A DNA stretch of 64,000 bases, taken from an uncultured Prevotellaceae bacterium (lineage in GTDB: Bacteria; Bacteroidota; Bacteroidia; Bacteroidales; Bacteroidaceae). A program made the position numbers and the translations under genes. Positions 44,501 to 50,769 of the stretch are shown piece after piece; the stretch's first letter is position 1, and each line of letters opens with the position of its first letter. Below the pieces are notes generated by a model. It did no database searches and had not been told where the DNA came from. It was given only the letters and a program-made list of their open reading frames with translations. The stretch covers positions 28,880-92,879 of the forward strand of contig CACYYG010000022.1 in NCBI GenBank assembly GCA_902778535.1, in the 5' to 3' direction.

Positions 44501-45227
44501 AGGTAACTTCAAGCAGATTAGCATCCCAACTGTTTTGCTTCATACCGCTGGCATCAACGACGTAGAAACGGGCATATTTAGCCGACTTTCCAATATAGTT
44601 TACAGTGGCAGATGCATCCGTCTTCGTTATTTCCCTGCTATCCTTAGTCTCGTTGGGGTTGCCACGCCAAGTGTTAAGGAAGGTATCGGTGACGGGGATG
44701 ACGACAGCTGCAGAAAGAAACTTAGCATTATAAACTTGAATTTGGATTCCTTTCGATCCGGAAATTCCCTTAAGGTCTCCAACTGTGTATGTGCTAATGA
44801 CAAAAGTTTGATCACTTGCAGTTGTTTGAGCAGGGGCTCTCATTTCCAACCCCGTATCACTCCAATCATAATAACGTAGGTATCCAACAACATTTCCGCC
44901 AATATTCCAATCGGTAACAATATTCTGATATGTAAACTCAACAACACAAGCATCGTCATAAGAAGAAAACTCAGATAACGCTATTTTTGATCCATCGTTA
45001 GTATCCGAATTGCTAAGTTGTACATTTAGATTGACTCTTGTATCAGCTACGGCGTTGCTCCCCCACCCTGCAAGCAGTGTGAGGAGGAGGATGGCTCGGC
45101 ATAGGAGGGAAGGCGCCGAAGGATGATGATAGTTACTATATGAGTGGCAGTGAGAGCTGCCAATAGTAGCTGAGATGCCAGGCTTTGCGGTTAACCCGTT
45201 ATGCATGAGATCAATGGTCTGTTTCAT
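35511..45227 (-). CDS. Giant secreted T9SS cargo protein 1 (3238 aa) with six tandem N-terminal repeats
   Basis: The start at 45227 gives an unusually long leader: about 40 hydrophilic residues rich in His, Ser and Asn before the hydrophobic core (LLCRAILLLTLLAGWGSNAVA). A start at Met8 is possible but still leaves a long N-region. Six modules of about 146 residues begin near 217, 360, 516, 663, 808 and 945, each opening with a version of KYARFYVVDASG. A jelly-roll domain follows at about 1045-1200. From about 1300 to the end it is homologous to the giant at 23161-32838 (RWYDWNTDC, VACDVSRY, YMYIDASDE, CKEIYFKPGAELL, YPIYQRSW, ALIRLPKADETYDYY). The C-terminus is a T9SS sorting domain (LPKGVYIIQARTNDG ... 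LKVVVE). Likely a surface or fimbria-tip adhesin. Confidence 0.85.
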   Translation of the reverse strand: MKQTIDLMHNGLTAKPGISATIGSSHCHSYSNYHHPSAPSLLCRAILLLTLLAGWGSNAVADTRVNLNVQLSNSDTNDGSKIALSEFSSYDDACVVEFTYQNIVTDWNIGGNVVGYLRYYDWSDTGLEMRAPAQTTASDQTFVISTYTVGDLKGISGSKGIQIQVYNAKFLSAAVVIPVTDTFLNTWRGNPNETKDSREITKTDASATVNYIGKSAKYARFYVVDASGMKQNSWDANLLEVTYNGSDADQAGSQNTNGVYVSDAAGINFSNLAVTLKAGANNMANYRVVTVLSNDALTGTQEPQWDEEYTYSFTYPMVVVSETLDISSLENTSLEFNVHNDVLSRFGKSADCSDMYQSWYGGWYVLDATGARQPIAFGGSQGNEVWNVQMRNDNGNWSGDVYNGCSISNSCASISSATGNAQWQCQQMLGFLKVFAPSRNDNLNNFAGYQIVYECTDEYTSGTAVPKLKYIFTIPSAIIFEYDGTPASVPVRQTLDSRDATSVTLDWASIITTGVKYARFFVVDNNGDPVDATEAAHHLTVSDGTQCINPTSGYYVYPGNDANIDFSNLQVTLSSTGSLVGYKVKCWLATSETNILLDGTTVIEEPDITNEYVYSFEKPLVTKTNVINKTIDWSKFAMHANASTSDIATDWNTTWDDLSVVQYVKWYVVDASNNVLPLEIGAERQADKWTISPGASFVVDGNKAVLTGQSSFTESQWNDVWGKPFIYVPAGKNFDDVKNCKVICEVSERADASVTPNVRYVFTIEKAYLGELKDGGSTDSEVMVVENGTTSVTVPLGNATTKYTGTAKYARVWLTNAAGEAVDPAGMLTVTGASTFDGHPEYGFYWSAEDGVSLSNATLALSQGSFPNYQVHVALSADAFSATSTNEPDYDFVYTFGFQYDFKTKYRTIMYTQNGTTITVNPQLLTNWHELSGDCDVSGRGWADNGYVHWYLINAHTGDRIQINANNNNTSNRYTSLGGVNGYERSGFDQIYNNNDPRTVIPAGTDYYNPSFNFTLPQGLSTEDVRLVCDAGIMQPGLVYSDFEDGSDGGWTAQGNGTSDVDNSQGYQSNSSLHLVNLTAGESWSSQCKYEQPLRPNGEYIIRFGAKSNVENGSLQFIYQNDNPFNHQGPNWNDYAVGTDWNQYTIQFTVPAAHDDVKRILFNFGSLAAEYWIDNIEFEAVQPQNGLPELRVKYVFDLMTETDLQNLNNQTFVHYQGETHRPYQIVDGTPGATEFSWDYTDGSIDRTTYATQNIRQSVHQVDYYIYLDKQPGETAELALPLEGWSDRDNDNPSSTEPLGFYRWYDWNTDCMTDCLVGPGSMLYPTDYGYICNWISNRMARNNGQWPWRPEEKFRNLIGVDFKVPDDFDSMDEVVIACDVSRYMDGLDDSKRNLVHEPTLSIRYLFHVRPAKSIANEIDEKSRILRALEDGSKTVANLSENELRDLFKLYEDNGRVVVSLLKGTTGKFALRVNLKELGHYFINNDQNLVQGSQLRWYAYYQDENGDLWKFPINMEVEVPMTGTVPEGQPEGEPHYYTNNKHRYQLRLAKYEMTDFLGTYTKLGGSETKILETLPSGTNLHVVGCVGNGTVEKPVSCYDLVFLDAGPKPLGTATTQVEQTYAMEMNVGAVLTFDDLFSEDDSIRLAKPTSSAENYALMPQKWPLGQYGYCYPSLYGQDASSWAIYHSWWNGYGIGPTHGDYMLLKSMNMPNVSYTAGSSGDQNGTFDTQSYYAWWYSEGEPKLFDVTHERLYGKDFETDGDDAKYGTYMYIDASDEARTYASLEFDASLCAGAEIYYTAYIANMAPNVGRIENTEDRKAPPQVMFRVTTDVDVYNADSTAVIGTKRIPVVSFLTGDIESMDANQLGVWYMVSGHTQIPAELEYLLDGTPRTFHVSIDNFAENTKGADYCVDEITFYTTSAKVRAYVTSERCTTDRGTTMRVHAEAESLIKALGDGIGQKNIFYRIYKKHDNMELPIQEGEDFTGHDVYTDGSGQANDQYGTVLMDMSYDLSTVPAYDPAHPDALVGGITPGSGYYRDADGVVQFQFVERSFELEPGQGYFVSFYNFGYDRVSEPREWGNPYVGSVCTVYSNFFYSNKVFLKPMEAGTEQEASGVIDFACGETEVEVTYNLKLQYPEDDGTVVAYTNVHFDYFVGKVNWDDEDPSDDDLDAQEVSKARFELVKAAVTALRAFNQNPLTYDELDDLNISGYSNAETGQQFDNDMRTLLLGYMLGPDEQHPHRYPRLLLDASTSFHYKFKAPNGNYFQAIPVDTETSGGEDICAPLEMMFFVDDTSGGPKIALGFDDVDYPDTYKKQVVRVGLEQLAKMRDEDDTKRYKLHIPIKTFDNKGHGKERRIYFPKDGAKLTLVAVDKNAEEKVPATTDPVLLAQQNPVGTMFAEIVSPTGDNAPPYVDKSHMYLTLDLKGCAIDFHEGYEYEVSTSFYDESEEEVDDEDKCFGDLYLVIKVVPEFITWDAHQIGNTGFYSANWYNDENWKRSVRADLYKDENVDGKKQNTQTPGHPNGYDNDGEGSLAALTGELYNANPNPGYVPMKFTYVTLLSGNHAPSLINEVRVRSDQNNKSKADQGGSLIDPSNLTGTQMLTDTSPYTHLYSSYPTDNIRYDMMVRYGDHAHGGEGCFGHRYMGENGWSSHSSSSGHNHGLPDENAHVFDVEKFYGNTCKEIYFKPGAELLRQQRLYYQKAWVETELVANKWSLVSTPLKKTFAGDMYVPTKMNDLSMKTPAEKPGRQMTEAFQPISFSTTPVEAQPTGENAHSSAPAYSRTKYPIYQRSWNTDGSKVYTKTNDARANDYSANLGYTTFNGNFVEWSHTYNDVQVPYTSLSGFSIRADRKQHVMTEGSNQVDVPALIRLPKADETYDYYDWSDTGSTPAGGVQRVRNNETDVVGKTYYYGDTGPHNENTNYRFIIDGPSGNGEYTVPVSQVQKQGDYLLLGNPCMASIDMAKFFAENTDLTPGYWTFTNGEASTQLTEGIIRPLQGFFVKNNGATEITFSRGMTIDGNFPGEQASGGSRLYAVKLHATNEQGGSSAELRLSNEADGDYREGEDVETLFDSNLSDVPMVYTVAGGQAVSIDQRPQLDLVSFGVVQAKNEPVEVKVTSHLSNQTSSLYFIDALTGEQTLMTDSITVTIQPNDYGRYFLSTTSVQSMTAKEQGIIISVRQQEVTVTANGGQLNMVRATTLNGVAAYSSDAGLGSQCRFKLPKGVYIIQARTNDGFQRQLKVVVE

Positions 45228-45387
45228 GACTAATATATTTTTTCTTTTCTTTCTTCAATGATTCATTCTCCAAAGTGGAGGGGATTCTTTACCTATTGCC
45301 GTTTGTCGTCTTTCTCTTTTTGGAACCAAGAGGCTGGCAGATGTCCTTCGAATGAGTGGGGAAACCCCAATGTATATTTACGATGTT

Positions 45388-45414
45388 ACTCCGGCTGCTT
45401 TCAAGAGCCGGAGT
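45388..45414 (-). terminator. Hairpin between fimbrillin-like lipoprotein 1 and giant 1
   Basis: Perfect 9-bp arms ACTCCGGCT/AGCCGGAGT with a 9-nt loop, 14 bp after the stop codon at 45428. No strong T-run follows on the minus strand, so it may attenuate rather than end transcription. No clear promoter is seen in the 200-bp gap. Confidence 0.5.
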
Positions 45415-45427
45415 AGTTGTGGTTTGT

Positions 45428-47428
45428 TCAGTGGGTGTGCAGGCTGCACGCTCGTCGCGCTCCATGTTGTCTCGCCAGGCCGTAGTCTTGCTTCAGATGC
45501 ATGTAGAAACGGTAGATGAGCAGTCGTGCTACGCTCTCGTTCTTCACATAGACATTCACTCGGAACTCGTGGTAGACGGTCTTGTCGGCGTTGTCCTCCT
45601 GCGGGGCAATCTGTCCGAAGATATAGGGGCGATAGTCATCTGTTGATTTCGGTCTCCACTGCGTCACGGCATCGAGCATGGGGAAGTCGCCCTGAGAGTA
45701 AGTTATGATTTCTTCTTCAATGGTTTTGGTATGTGTCACCTCAGCATCAAAGTACTTGCCGTAGACAGGAAAAGCTGTGGGCCAGACATTGTTGGCGGGC
45801 AGGCCAGTGGTGCCGGGAGCGCCGTAGAACTTCGTGGTGCCACTGTTCAAAGCAATGGTCAGCTCGGCATCTTTGGCTAAGCTGGTGCCGGTTCCCGTTG
45901 TGGTGAACGACTTGAAGGCGTTGGTCCAGTCCGATGGAGAAGCACCGGACACAGCGGCGTTCTGTAGCGTCCAGACGGTGGAGGTGAAGGTCGCTGGCGG
46001 TGTCACGGCTGCAGGAGCGGTGGCCGAGAAGTTGATGTCCTTGCCTGCCCAGGGGAAGGCTGCGGTGTTGTTTTCCGTGCCGGCCCAGGCTGCACCACGA
46101 TAGACGTGGGGCACGAGATGGAAATGGCCGTAGTCGTGGAAGAGGATTTCGTGGAGGTTGGTGTTCGCGTCGAGGGTCTTCACGCTGGCGGGATAGACGC
46201 CGATGGCAGGGAAGTCGTAGGGCACCAGCTCGAGACGGTAGTTGTCGAGCACGATGGGTATGACGCGGTAGTCGTTGCGGGCGATGTAGGTCCAGTCGTC
46301 CGAGCGCTTAGTTTCAGAAACGGGCGTGGTCGTCGGGTCTTCGTTGTTGCCGGGGTTAGCAGGATCTTTGGTGACGGTGAGTCCTGATTTATCGCCCGTG
46401 CTGACGAGGGCATAGCGGTAGTCGCCATTGTTAAGCTCCACATTCAGCTCAAACTGCTTGCCAGTGGCCAGTTGGGTCTCGTTGACGTAGAACACGAGCT
46501 TCTTGGTATAGGCGGAGTGGCCACTGTTGCCCGGCAGCTTGCTGATGTCATACACATCGGTGGAGGCCACGGCGAGAGGTGTAGCGGCCGGATAGGTGTA
46601 CTTCACCTCGGCGGCGGTGACACTCGTGCTGAGGTTGGGCTTGATGTCGCCGTGATGGAACGTCATATCGTCGGCGTATGCCGCCGTGGTATGGTTGGGC
46701 AGGAGTTTCAGGTTGTTGGCCGTTCCCTGCGTGATGTCACTGATGCTGACCGACTTCACTGTCAAGTCCTCGCCATCGCCACCTTCTTTGCTCGTGGTAG
46801 CATTGAAGAAGACGAACTCCAGCTTGGCCACCATACGAACGACGATGAGGTCTTTGGTGATATCACCCTCACTGGGCACTTCGAGCGTCTGCTTGTTGCT
46901 CATGGGAATACCCTTCGAGCCAAGACCGAAGGCATTGTCAACAATAAGATCGGTTTTGGACTTTAGATTTGCATTGATGGTAACGGTGGCATTTGTCACA
47001 GCAGTTGGATCAAGGGCGGTGCCAGCTTCCAAAGAAGAGACTTTAAGGATTGTCTTCAGACTAGCCTCACTTATATTAGCAAACGAATAGACGGTGTAGG
47101 TGCCAGATGCCATCTCATAGTCGGTACATACATCATCAATTTCGGCCTTTGCCAAGGCTGGCGTACCTGTAAATTTATAGGCAATCTGGTTGCTGCTGCT
47201 GTTCACGACGAGCACCGTCCAGTTGTACATCATTTCCGAGCGGTCTGTCTCGGCATTGTCGTCGTTCCAGGCGCGTGTAGTGTTTGCTTCCTCTGCGGTT
47301 GCTATGCGCAGTGTGACGTTTGCAGCGCCCTTGTAAGTGGCGCTGTTTTCGTTGTCATCCTGTTGGCAGGCTGTGAGCGTGCCAAGAATTATTAGAGTGA
47401 ATAAATAAAATATATTGAGCCGCTTCAT
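45428..47428 (-). CDS. Fimbrillin-like lipoprotein 1
   Basis: 666 residues with a lipoprotein signal (ILGTLTACQQDDNEN; Cys21). It is colinear with the protein at 33887-35488 over the first 450 residues (ATYKGAANVTLRI, YTVYSFANIS, KGIPMSNKQTL, KDLIVVRMVAKLEFVFF, ISDITQGTANNLKLLPNHTT, YIARNDYRVIPIVL) and carries an extra ~150-residue C-terminal region. Both look like FimA/Mfa1-superfamily accessory subunits. The last 20 residues (GLARQHGARRACSLHTH) are basic and Cys/His-containing, unlike a beta-strand end, and could reflect a shifted reading frame near the 3' end. It lies 79 bp downstream of the second fimbrillin and 200 bp upstream of giant 1. Confidence 0.75.
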   Translation of the reverse strand: MKRLNIFYLFTLIILGTLTACQQDDNENSATYKGAANVTLRIATAEEANTTRAWNDDNAETDRSEMMYNWTVLVVNSSSNQIAYKFTGTPALAKAEIDDVCTDYEMASGTYTVYSFANISEASLKTILKVSSLEAGTALDPTAVTNATVTINANLKSKTDLIVDNAFGLGSKGIPMSNKQTLEVPSEGDITKDLIVVRMVAKLEFVFFNATTSKEGGDGEDLTVKSVSISDITQGTANNLKLLPNHTTAAYADDMTFHHGDIKPNLSTSVTAAEVKYTYPAATPLAVASTDVYDISKLPGNSGHSAYTKKLVFYVNETQLATGKQFELNVELNNGDYRYALVSTGDKSGLTVTKDPANPGNNEDPTTTPVSETKRSDDWTYIARNDYRVIPIVLDNYRLELVPYDFPAIGVYPASVKTLDANTNLHEILFHDYGHFHLVPHVYRGAAWAGTENNTAAFPWAGKDINFSATAPAAVTPPATFTSTVWTLQNAAVSGASPSDWTNAFKSFTTTGTGTSLAKDAELTIALNSGTTKFYGAPGTTGLPANNVWPTAFPVYGKYFDAEVTHTKTIEEEIITYSQGDFPMLDAVTQWRPKSTDDYRPYIFGQIAPQEDNADKTVYHEFRVNVYVKNESVARLLIYRFYMHLKQDYGLARQHGARRACSLHTH

Positions 47429-47507
47429 AATTAAATGATTCTCATTTTTTCCTAGTTGAAAGAAATATTAGGGGAATTATTCTTTTACTGCCCCTACAGT
47501 ATACGTC

Positions 47508-49118
47508 CTACATATATATCGGCTCATGAACAAATTTATCCCATTTCTTTACTTTTATGAGAAGTGTGACCTTGATGTCGTCATCCACGGGTGTGATGCT
47601 CTCGATGCAGACGCGGTAGATGTTGTTTCGCACGATACCAAAATTCATGGCTGGTGATGCAGGGCATTTTGTGTCGGTGTCGAGCGTCTCGTCTGTAAGA
47701 GCACTATAGGCAGCATCTTGATCTCCTCCCTGATGGCGCAGGTAGTGGTAGAACACCTTGCGTTCGCCTCCTGTGTACTTGCCGTTTGCATCCTTTGTAG
47801 CATTCTTTGAGTAATAATAACCCTCGAAAGCCAGTCCTGTTGCGTAGTAGTAGAGGGGTGTGACATCAGCGGTTAGGGTGTTCTCCTTAGGATAGCCGAT
47901 AATGATGTTGTCGGCAGTCACACCGTTTTCCTTGATGCTGAATTTTGTGCCTTCTGTTGTTTCTGTGGAAGCCGTCTGACGTGTGGAAAGCACAATGTTG
48001 TATTTGTTGGCCATGTTTGCCTTCACACTAGTCAAGGGGCTGACGAGATAATCAGGATGAGCCGCCGTATTTTTAAGTGCTGTATAAGGGTCGAGCACCC
48101 AGTTTGAGGTTGTCTCCTTGGCGAGGTAGCCGTTGGTATCGTTGGTGCGCTTCAGCAGATACTCGTCGCCCGTCATCAGGTTGAAGGGTGTGATGCTGGT
48201 GAGCACGAAGTGGTCTTGCTTGTTGTTAGCATCCTTCTGCCCGACGTTGTAGACGTAGCCTGCATAGTCGTAGTTGTCAGCGTCGTACGCTGCTGCCATA
48301 TAAGTAGCAGTCGCGTCGGGGTTTTTTGTCTTTGCGCAGAAGTCAATACGTGCTGCGAGCCGCTCGATGTGGATGCACTCGAAGTAGTAGGTGATGGTGT
48401 TCTTTTGTTCGTCAATCTTTTTATTGGTGAAGGTGACGGTGGCGTCGCGCTCCGATGACATGACGAATTTCTGTGCAGCGGTTCCCACTCCTGCAACGGT
48501 TTCCTCTTCGGTGCCTTCGTAGACTGTGCTGACGACCATGTCGCGCAACGCGCTGATGGTTGTCACCCCTGGCGTGATATTGGCCAGGAGCGCGTTGGGC
48601 GCGTTGGCCACGACAATGGCGTGATAGGTCTGTTTGACATCGATGGCACCTTCATCGAGTTTCTGGTCGCCAGTGGAATAGATGACTTCATTGTCATTGC
48701 TTTCGCCTGTCCACCCGGCAGGGGAGTCGCCCTCGAGCTGGTGGTTATGGTTGCCGTAGTAGTTGTCGGTCTTCGTCACAGGATAGGTAGCGAAGAAGGC
48801 CACCTTGGTATTAGCATCAATGTTGTTGATACCGGCATCCTTATAGAAAATGAGGGTGATATTGTCAACTGCGTTTTCACGCTCAAGTCCTTTCTCCAGT
48901 CCGTCGCCCGTCTCTCCGCCAGTGGGATTGGCACGTGTGACAGGTTCGTTGCTGGCGCTTACGGAGACGGTGATGTTGATATAGCGAGAAGCGCTGTTGT
49001 CTGAAATCTCGTCATCGTAGTCTTCCGTGATCAGCTGGCAGGATGCCAGCATGGGCAGCAGCGCTGTGGCCACCACCATAAGGAAGGCTTTGAACGATTT
49101 TGAGAATAATGACATCAT
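47508..49118 (-). CDS. Mfa1/FimA-family fimbrillin (minor subunit)
   Basis: 536 residues with a lipoprotein signal (ALLPMLASCQLITEDY; Cys28) and a post-lipobox segment ending VTRANPTGGE, the Arg site at which such prepilins are trimmed. The N-terminal domain has VDNITLIFYKDAG and HAIVVANAPNAL; the C-terminal domain has GIVRNNIYRVCIESITPVDDD, the conserved fimbrillin motif before the final strand, then VTLLIKVKKWDKF. Expected to be polymerised by donor-strand exchange after Arg-specific cleavage. It begins 25 bp after the Mfa2-type gene and so is in the same operon. Either of two adjacent Met codons can be the start. Shorter than the major subunit, so likely an accessory or tip-side fimbrillin. 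Confidence 0.85.
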   Translation of the reverse strand: MMSLFSKSFKAFLMVVATALLPMLASCQLITEDYDDEISDNSASRYINITVSVSASNEPVTRANPTGGETGDGLEKGLERENAVDNITLIFYKDAGINNIDANTKVAFFATYPVTKTDNYYGNHNHQLEGDSPAGWTGESNDNEVIYSTGDQKLDEGAIDVKQTYHAIVVANAPNALLANITPGVTTISALRDMVVSTVYEGTEEETVAGVGTAAQKFVMSSERDATVTFTNKKIDEQKNTITYYFECIHIERLAARIDFCAKTKNPDATATYMAAAYDADNYDYAGYVYNVGQKDANNKQDHFVLTSITPFNLMTGDEYLLKRTNDTNGYLAKETTSNWVLDPYTALKNTAAHPDYLVSPLTSVKANMANKYNIVLSTRQTASTETTEGTKFSIKENGVTADNIIIGYPKENTLTADVTPLYYYATGLAFEGYYYSKNATKDANGKYTGGERKVFYHYLRHQGGDQDAAYSALTDETLDTDTKCPASPAMNFGIVRNNIYRVCIESITPVDDDIKVTLLIKVKKWDKFVHEPIYM

Positions 49119-49143
49119 CGTATATTGTTTTTAGAATTTGTTT

Positions 49144-50421
49144 TTATTGTAAGATTTCATGCTGCTGGCGAGTGGCCCAAGGTATGATATGGACATGCAT
49201 GCCGAGGAAGAGCTGTATTTCGTCGATGTGTCCTCCCTTGAGGATGAACTGAATGCGGTAGTCGTATTCGCGGTCGAGGTATTCCTGGTAGTGGTAGTAG
49301 CGCTCCTGATAGGTGCGACCGCTGGACAGGATATAGGGCAGGTTGATGCCGAATATGATTTCGCCCGTGTCCTTCTTACGTATGAGCAGCACGGCATTGC
49401 GCGCCTTGGCGATGTCTTCCTCGTTAAGGATGGCATACTTGTCGTCCTGTACGGAAGCGTTCTTGTAGACCAGACGGTTGAACATCAGGTCATAGTGTGC
49501 TGCCTGCTCGCTTGCCACCTGGTCGGTGCCCACGAAAGAAGTGTTCCACTGGCGGTAGGGTCTGTAGACGAGTGTGTCGGCAGGCTTTGAGAGGTTGTTC
49601 TCGCAGTCGAGCTGTGAGTTGTTGTCGACGATTTCTACGATGTAGTCCTCAGCTTTCACCATGTTGTCTTCGGCATTTTCATTGTCGATAGCACGCAGGG
49701 TGATGTTCAGGTGCTTCGTGTCGCGTATGAGGCTCATGGTGGCGTAGGTCGGTTCGTCTTTCACCACTCTCACCCTTTCCACTCCGCTCGATTTGATGCT
49801 GCCGTCGCGCTGCCAGGTGTAGTCGGTCTTGGCAGGAGTGAGCATCGACGGATACGACGTCATCGGCATGGAGTCGGCGGGCGTTGTGTAGGTGGCGAGC
49901 GTGTGCCACAGCGTGTCAAGCGGAGCGCTCCAGTCCACATAGTAGTTGTTTGCTGCCGCGCGTGTGATGCTCCTTGCGCCGTCTACCACATAGTTGGGCT
50001 CGTGGTCGAGGTTGATGAAGAACTGCTTCCACTGGTCGCCGATGTTGTTGCCCGTCACGCGGTACTTGGCACCGTTGGCCGACAGCATGTCGTCCTGGAA
50101 TGCCACGGCCATTAAACGGTAGTCGTGGCCGGGAGCGAGTTCGCCTTCGGTGAAGTGGATATAGCTGCCGTACTTCGAGAGCTGGCTTCCGCCTATTGTT
50201 TTCGAGGCGACAAGCTTGTCCGACTCATCATAAACATAGAGCGTGAGACCTCCGACATGGTCTTTGAACATGTCTGCACGCTGAATGTTATAGTCGTAGA
50301 CGAAAGTGACGTAAAGGCCAGTAGGGCAGTCATCGCGGTCCTCCATTATCGCATCGCAGGAGGATAGTGTTCCTACTGCTGCCAGTGCGATGAGCCATGA
50401 TTTCAAGTTCGGTCTTTTCAT
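49144..50421 (-). CDS. mfa2: FimB/Mfa2-family fimbrial anchor subunit
   Basis: 425 residues with a lipoprotein signal (AAVGTLSSCDAIMEDRDDCP; Cys24). The motif DRDDCPTGLYVTFVYDYN directly after the lipid-modified Cys is the signature of the FimB/Mfa2 family, followed by LTLYVYDESDKLVASK and, in the second domain, TGEIIFGINLPYIL. In Porphyromonas, Mfa2 anchors and terminates the fimbria at the outer membrane; it lacks the Arg-cleavage maturation of the shaft subunit. The position immediately after the major fimbrillin matches the mfa1-mfa2 order. A 348-bp hairpin-rich spacer separates it from the major subunit gene. Confidence 0.9.
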   Translation of the reverse strand: MKRPNLKSWLIALAAVGTLSSCDAIMEDRDDCPTGLYVTFVYDYNIQRADMFKDHVGGLTLYVYDESDKLVASKTIGGSQLSKYGSYIHFTEGELAPGHDYRLMAVAFQDDMLSANGAKYRVTGNNIGDQWKQFFINLDHEPNYVVDGARSITRAAANNYYVDWSAPLDTLWHTLATYTTPADSMPMTSYPSMLTPAKTDYTWQRDGSIKSSGVERVRVVKDEPTYATMSLIRDTKHLNITLRAIDNENAEDNMVKAEDYIVEIVDNNSQLDCENNLSKPADTLVYRPYRQWNTSFVGTDQVASEQAAHYDLMFNRLVYKNASVQDDKYAILNEEDIAKARNAVLLIRKKDTGEIIFGINLPYILSSGRTYQERYYHYQEYLDREYDYRIQFILKGGHIDEIQLFLGMHVHIIPWATRQQHEILQ

Positions 50422-50464
50422 TTATGTCGTTTTTTTTATTGTTCTCTCAGTGTTGTTTTTTATG

Positions 50465-50745
50465 CCTTGGCTTCAAGGTGTTATGCCGTGAGACCCGTTG
50501 TCTCGCTTGTCGTTCATTATTCTTTGTATGTTGAGTGCGCTATTGTTGGCGCACGTTGTCTTCGCTTTTGGTTGGCACCCTTTGTGGGCACCGGTAGTTT
50601 TTTAGAGGTTGTGCACCTCTCCTGTTTGCTTAGTAGCTGTTTTTAAAGAAGTGGCCGCCCCGCCCTGAAGGTAGGGCGGCCACCGTTTTTATTGGTTTTT
50701 TCGCATTGAAAATGCTTATACTCTATGCGGTCGGATTAAAATCCG
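50465..50745 (-). other. Array of seven small stem-loops between major fimbrillin and anchor genes
   Basis: Perfect stems at 50465-50478 (CCTTG/CAAGG), 50490-50504 (GAGAC/GTCTC), 50535-50554 (GTGCGC/GCGCAC), 50604-50620 (AGAGGT/ACCTCT), 50651-50683 (GTGGCCGCCC/GGGCGGCCAC), 50703-50715 (GCATT/AATGC) and 50732-50745 (CGGATT/AATCCG). The 10-bp stem is flanked by T5 on its plus-strand 3' side. No open frame or promoter is seen. It probably stabilises the fimbrillin mRNA and lowers expression of the genes beyond. Confidence 0.65.
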
Positions 50746-50769
50746 CCCGAACGGAGGAATGATTCGGAT

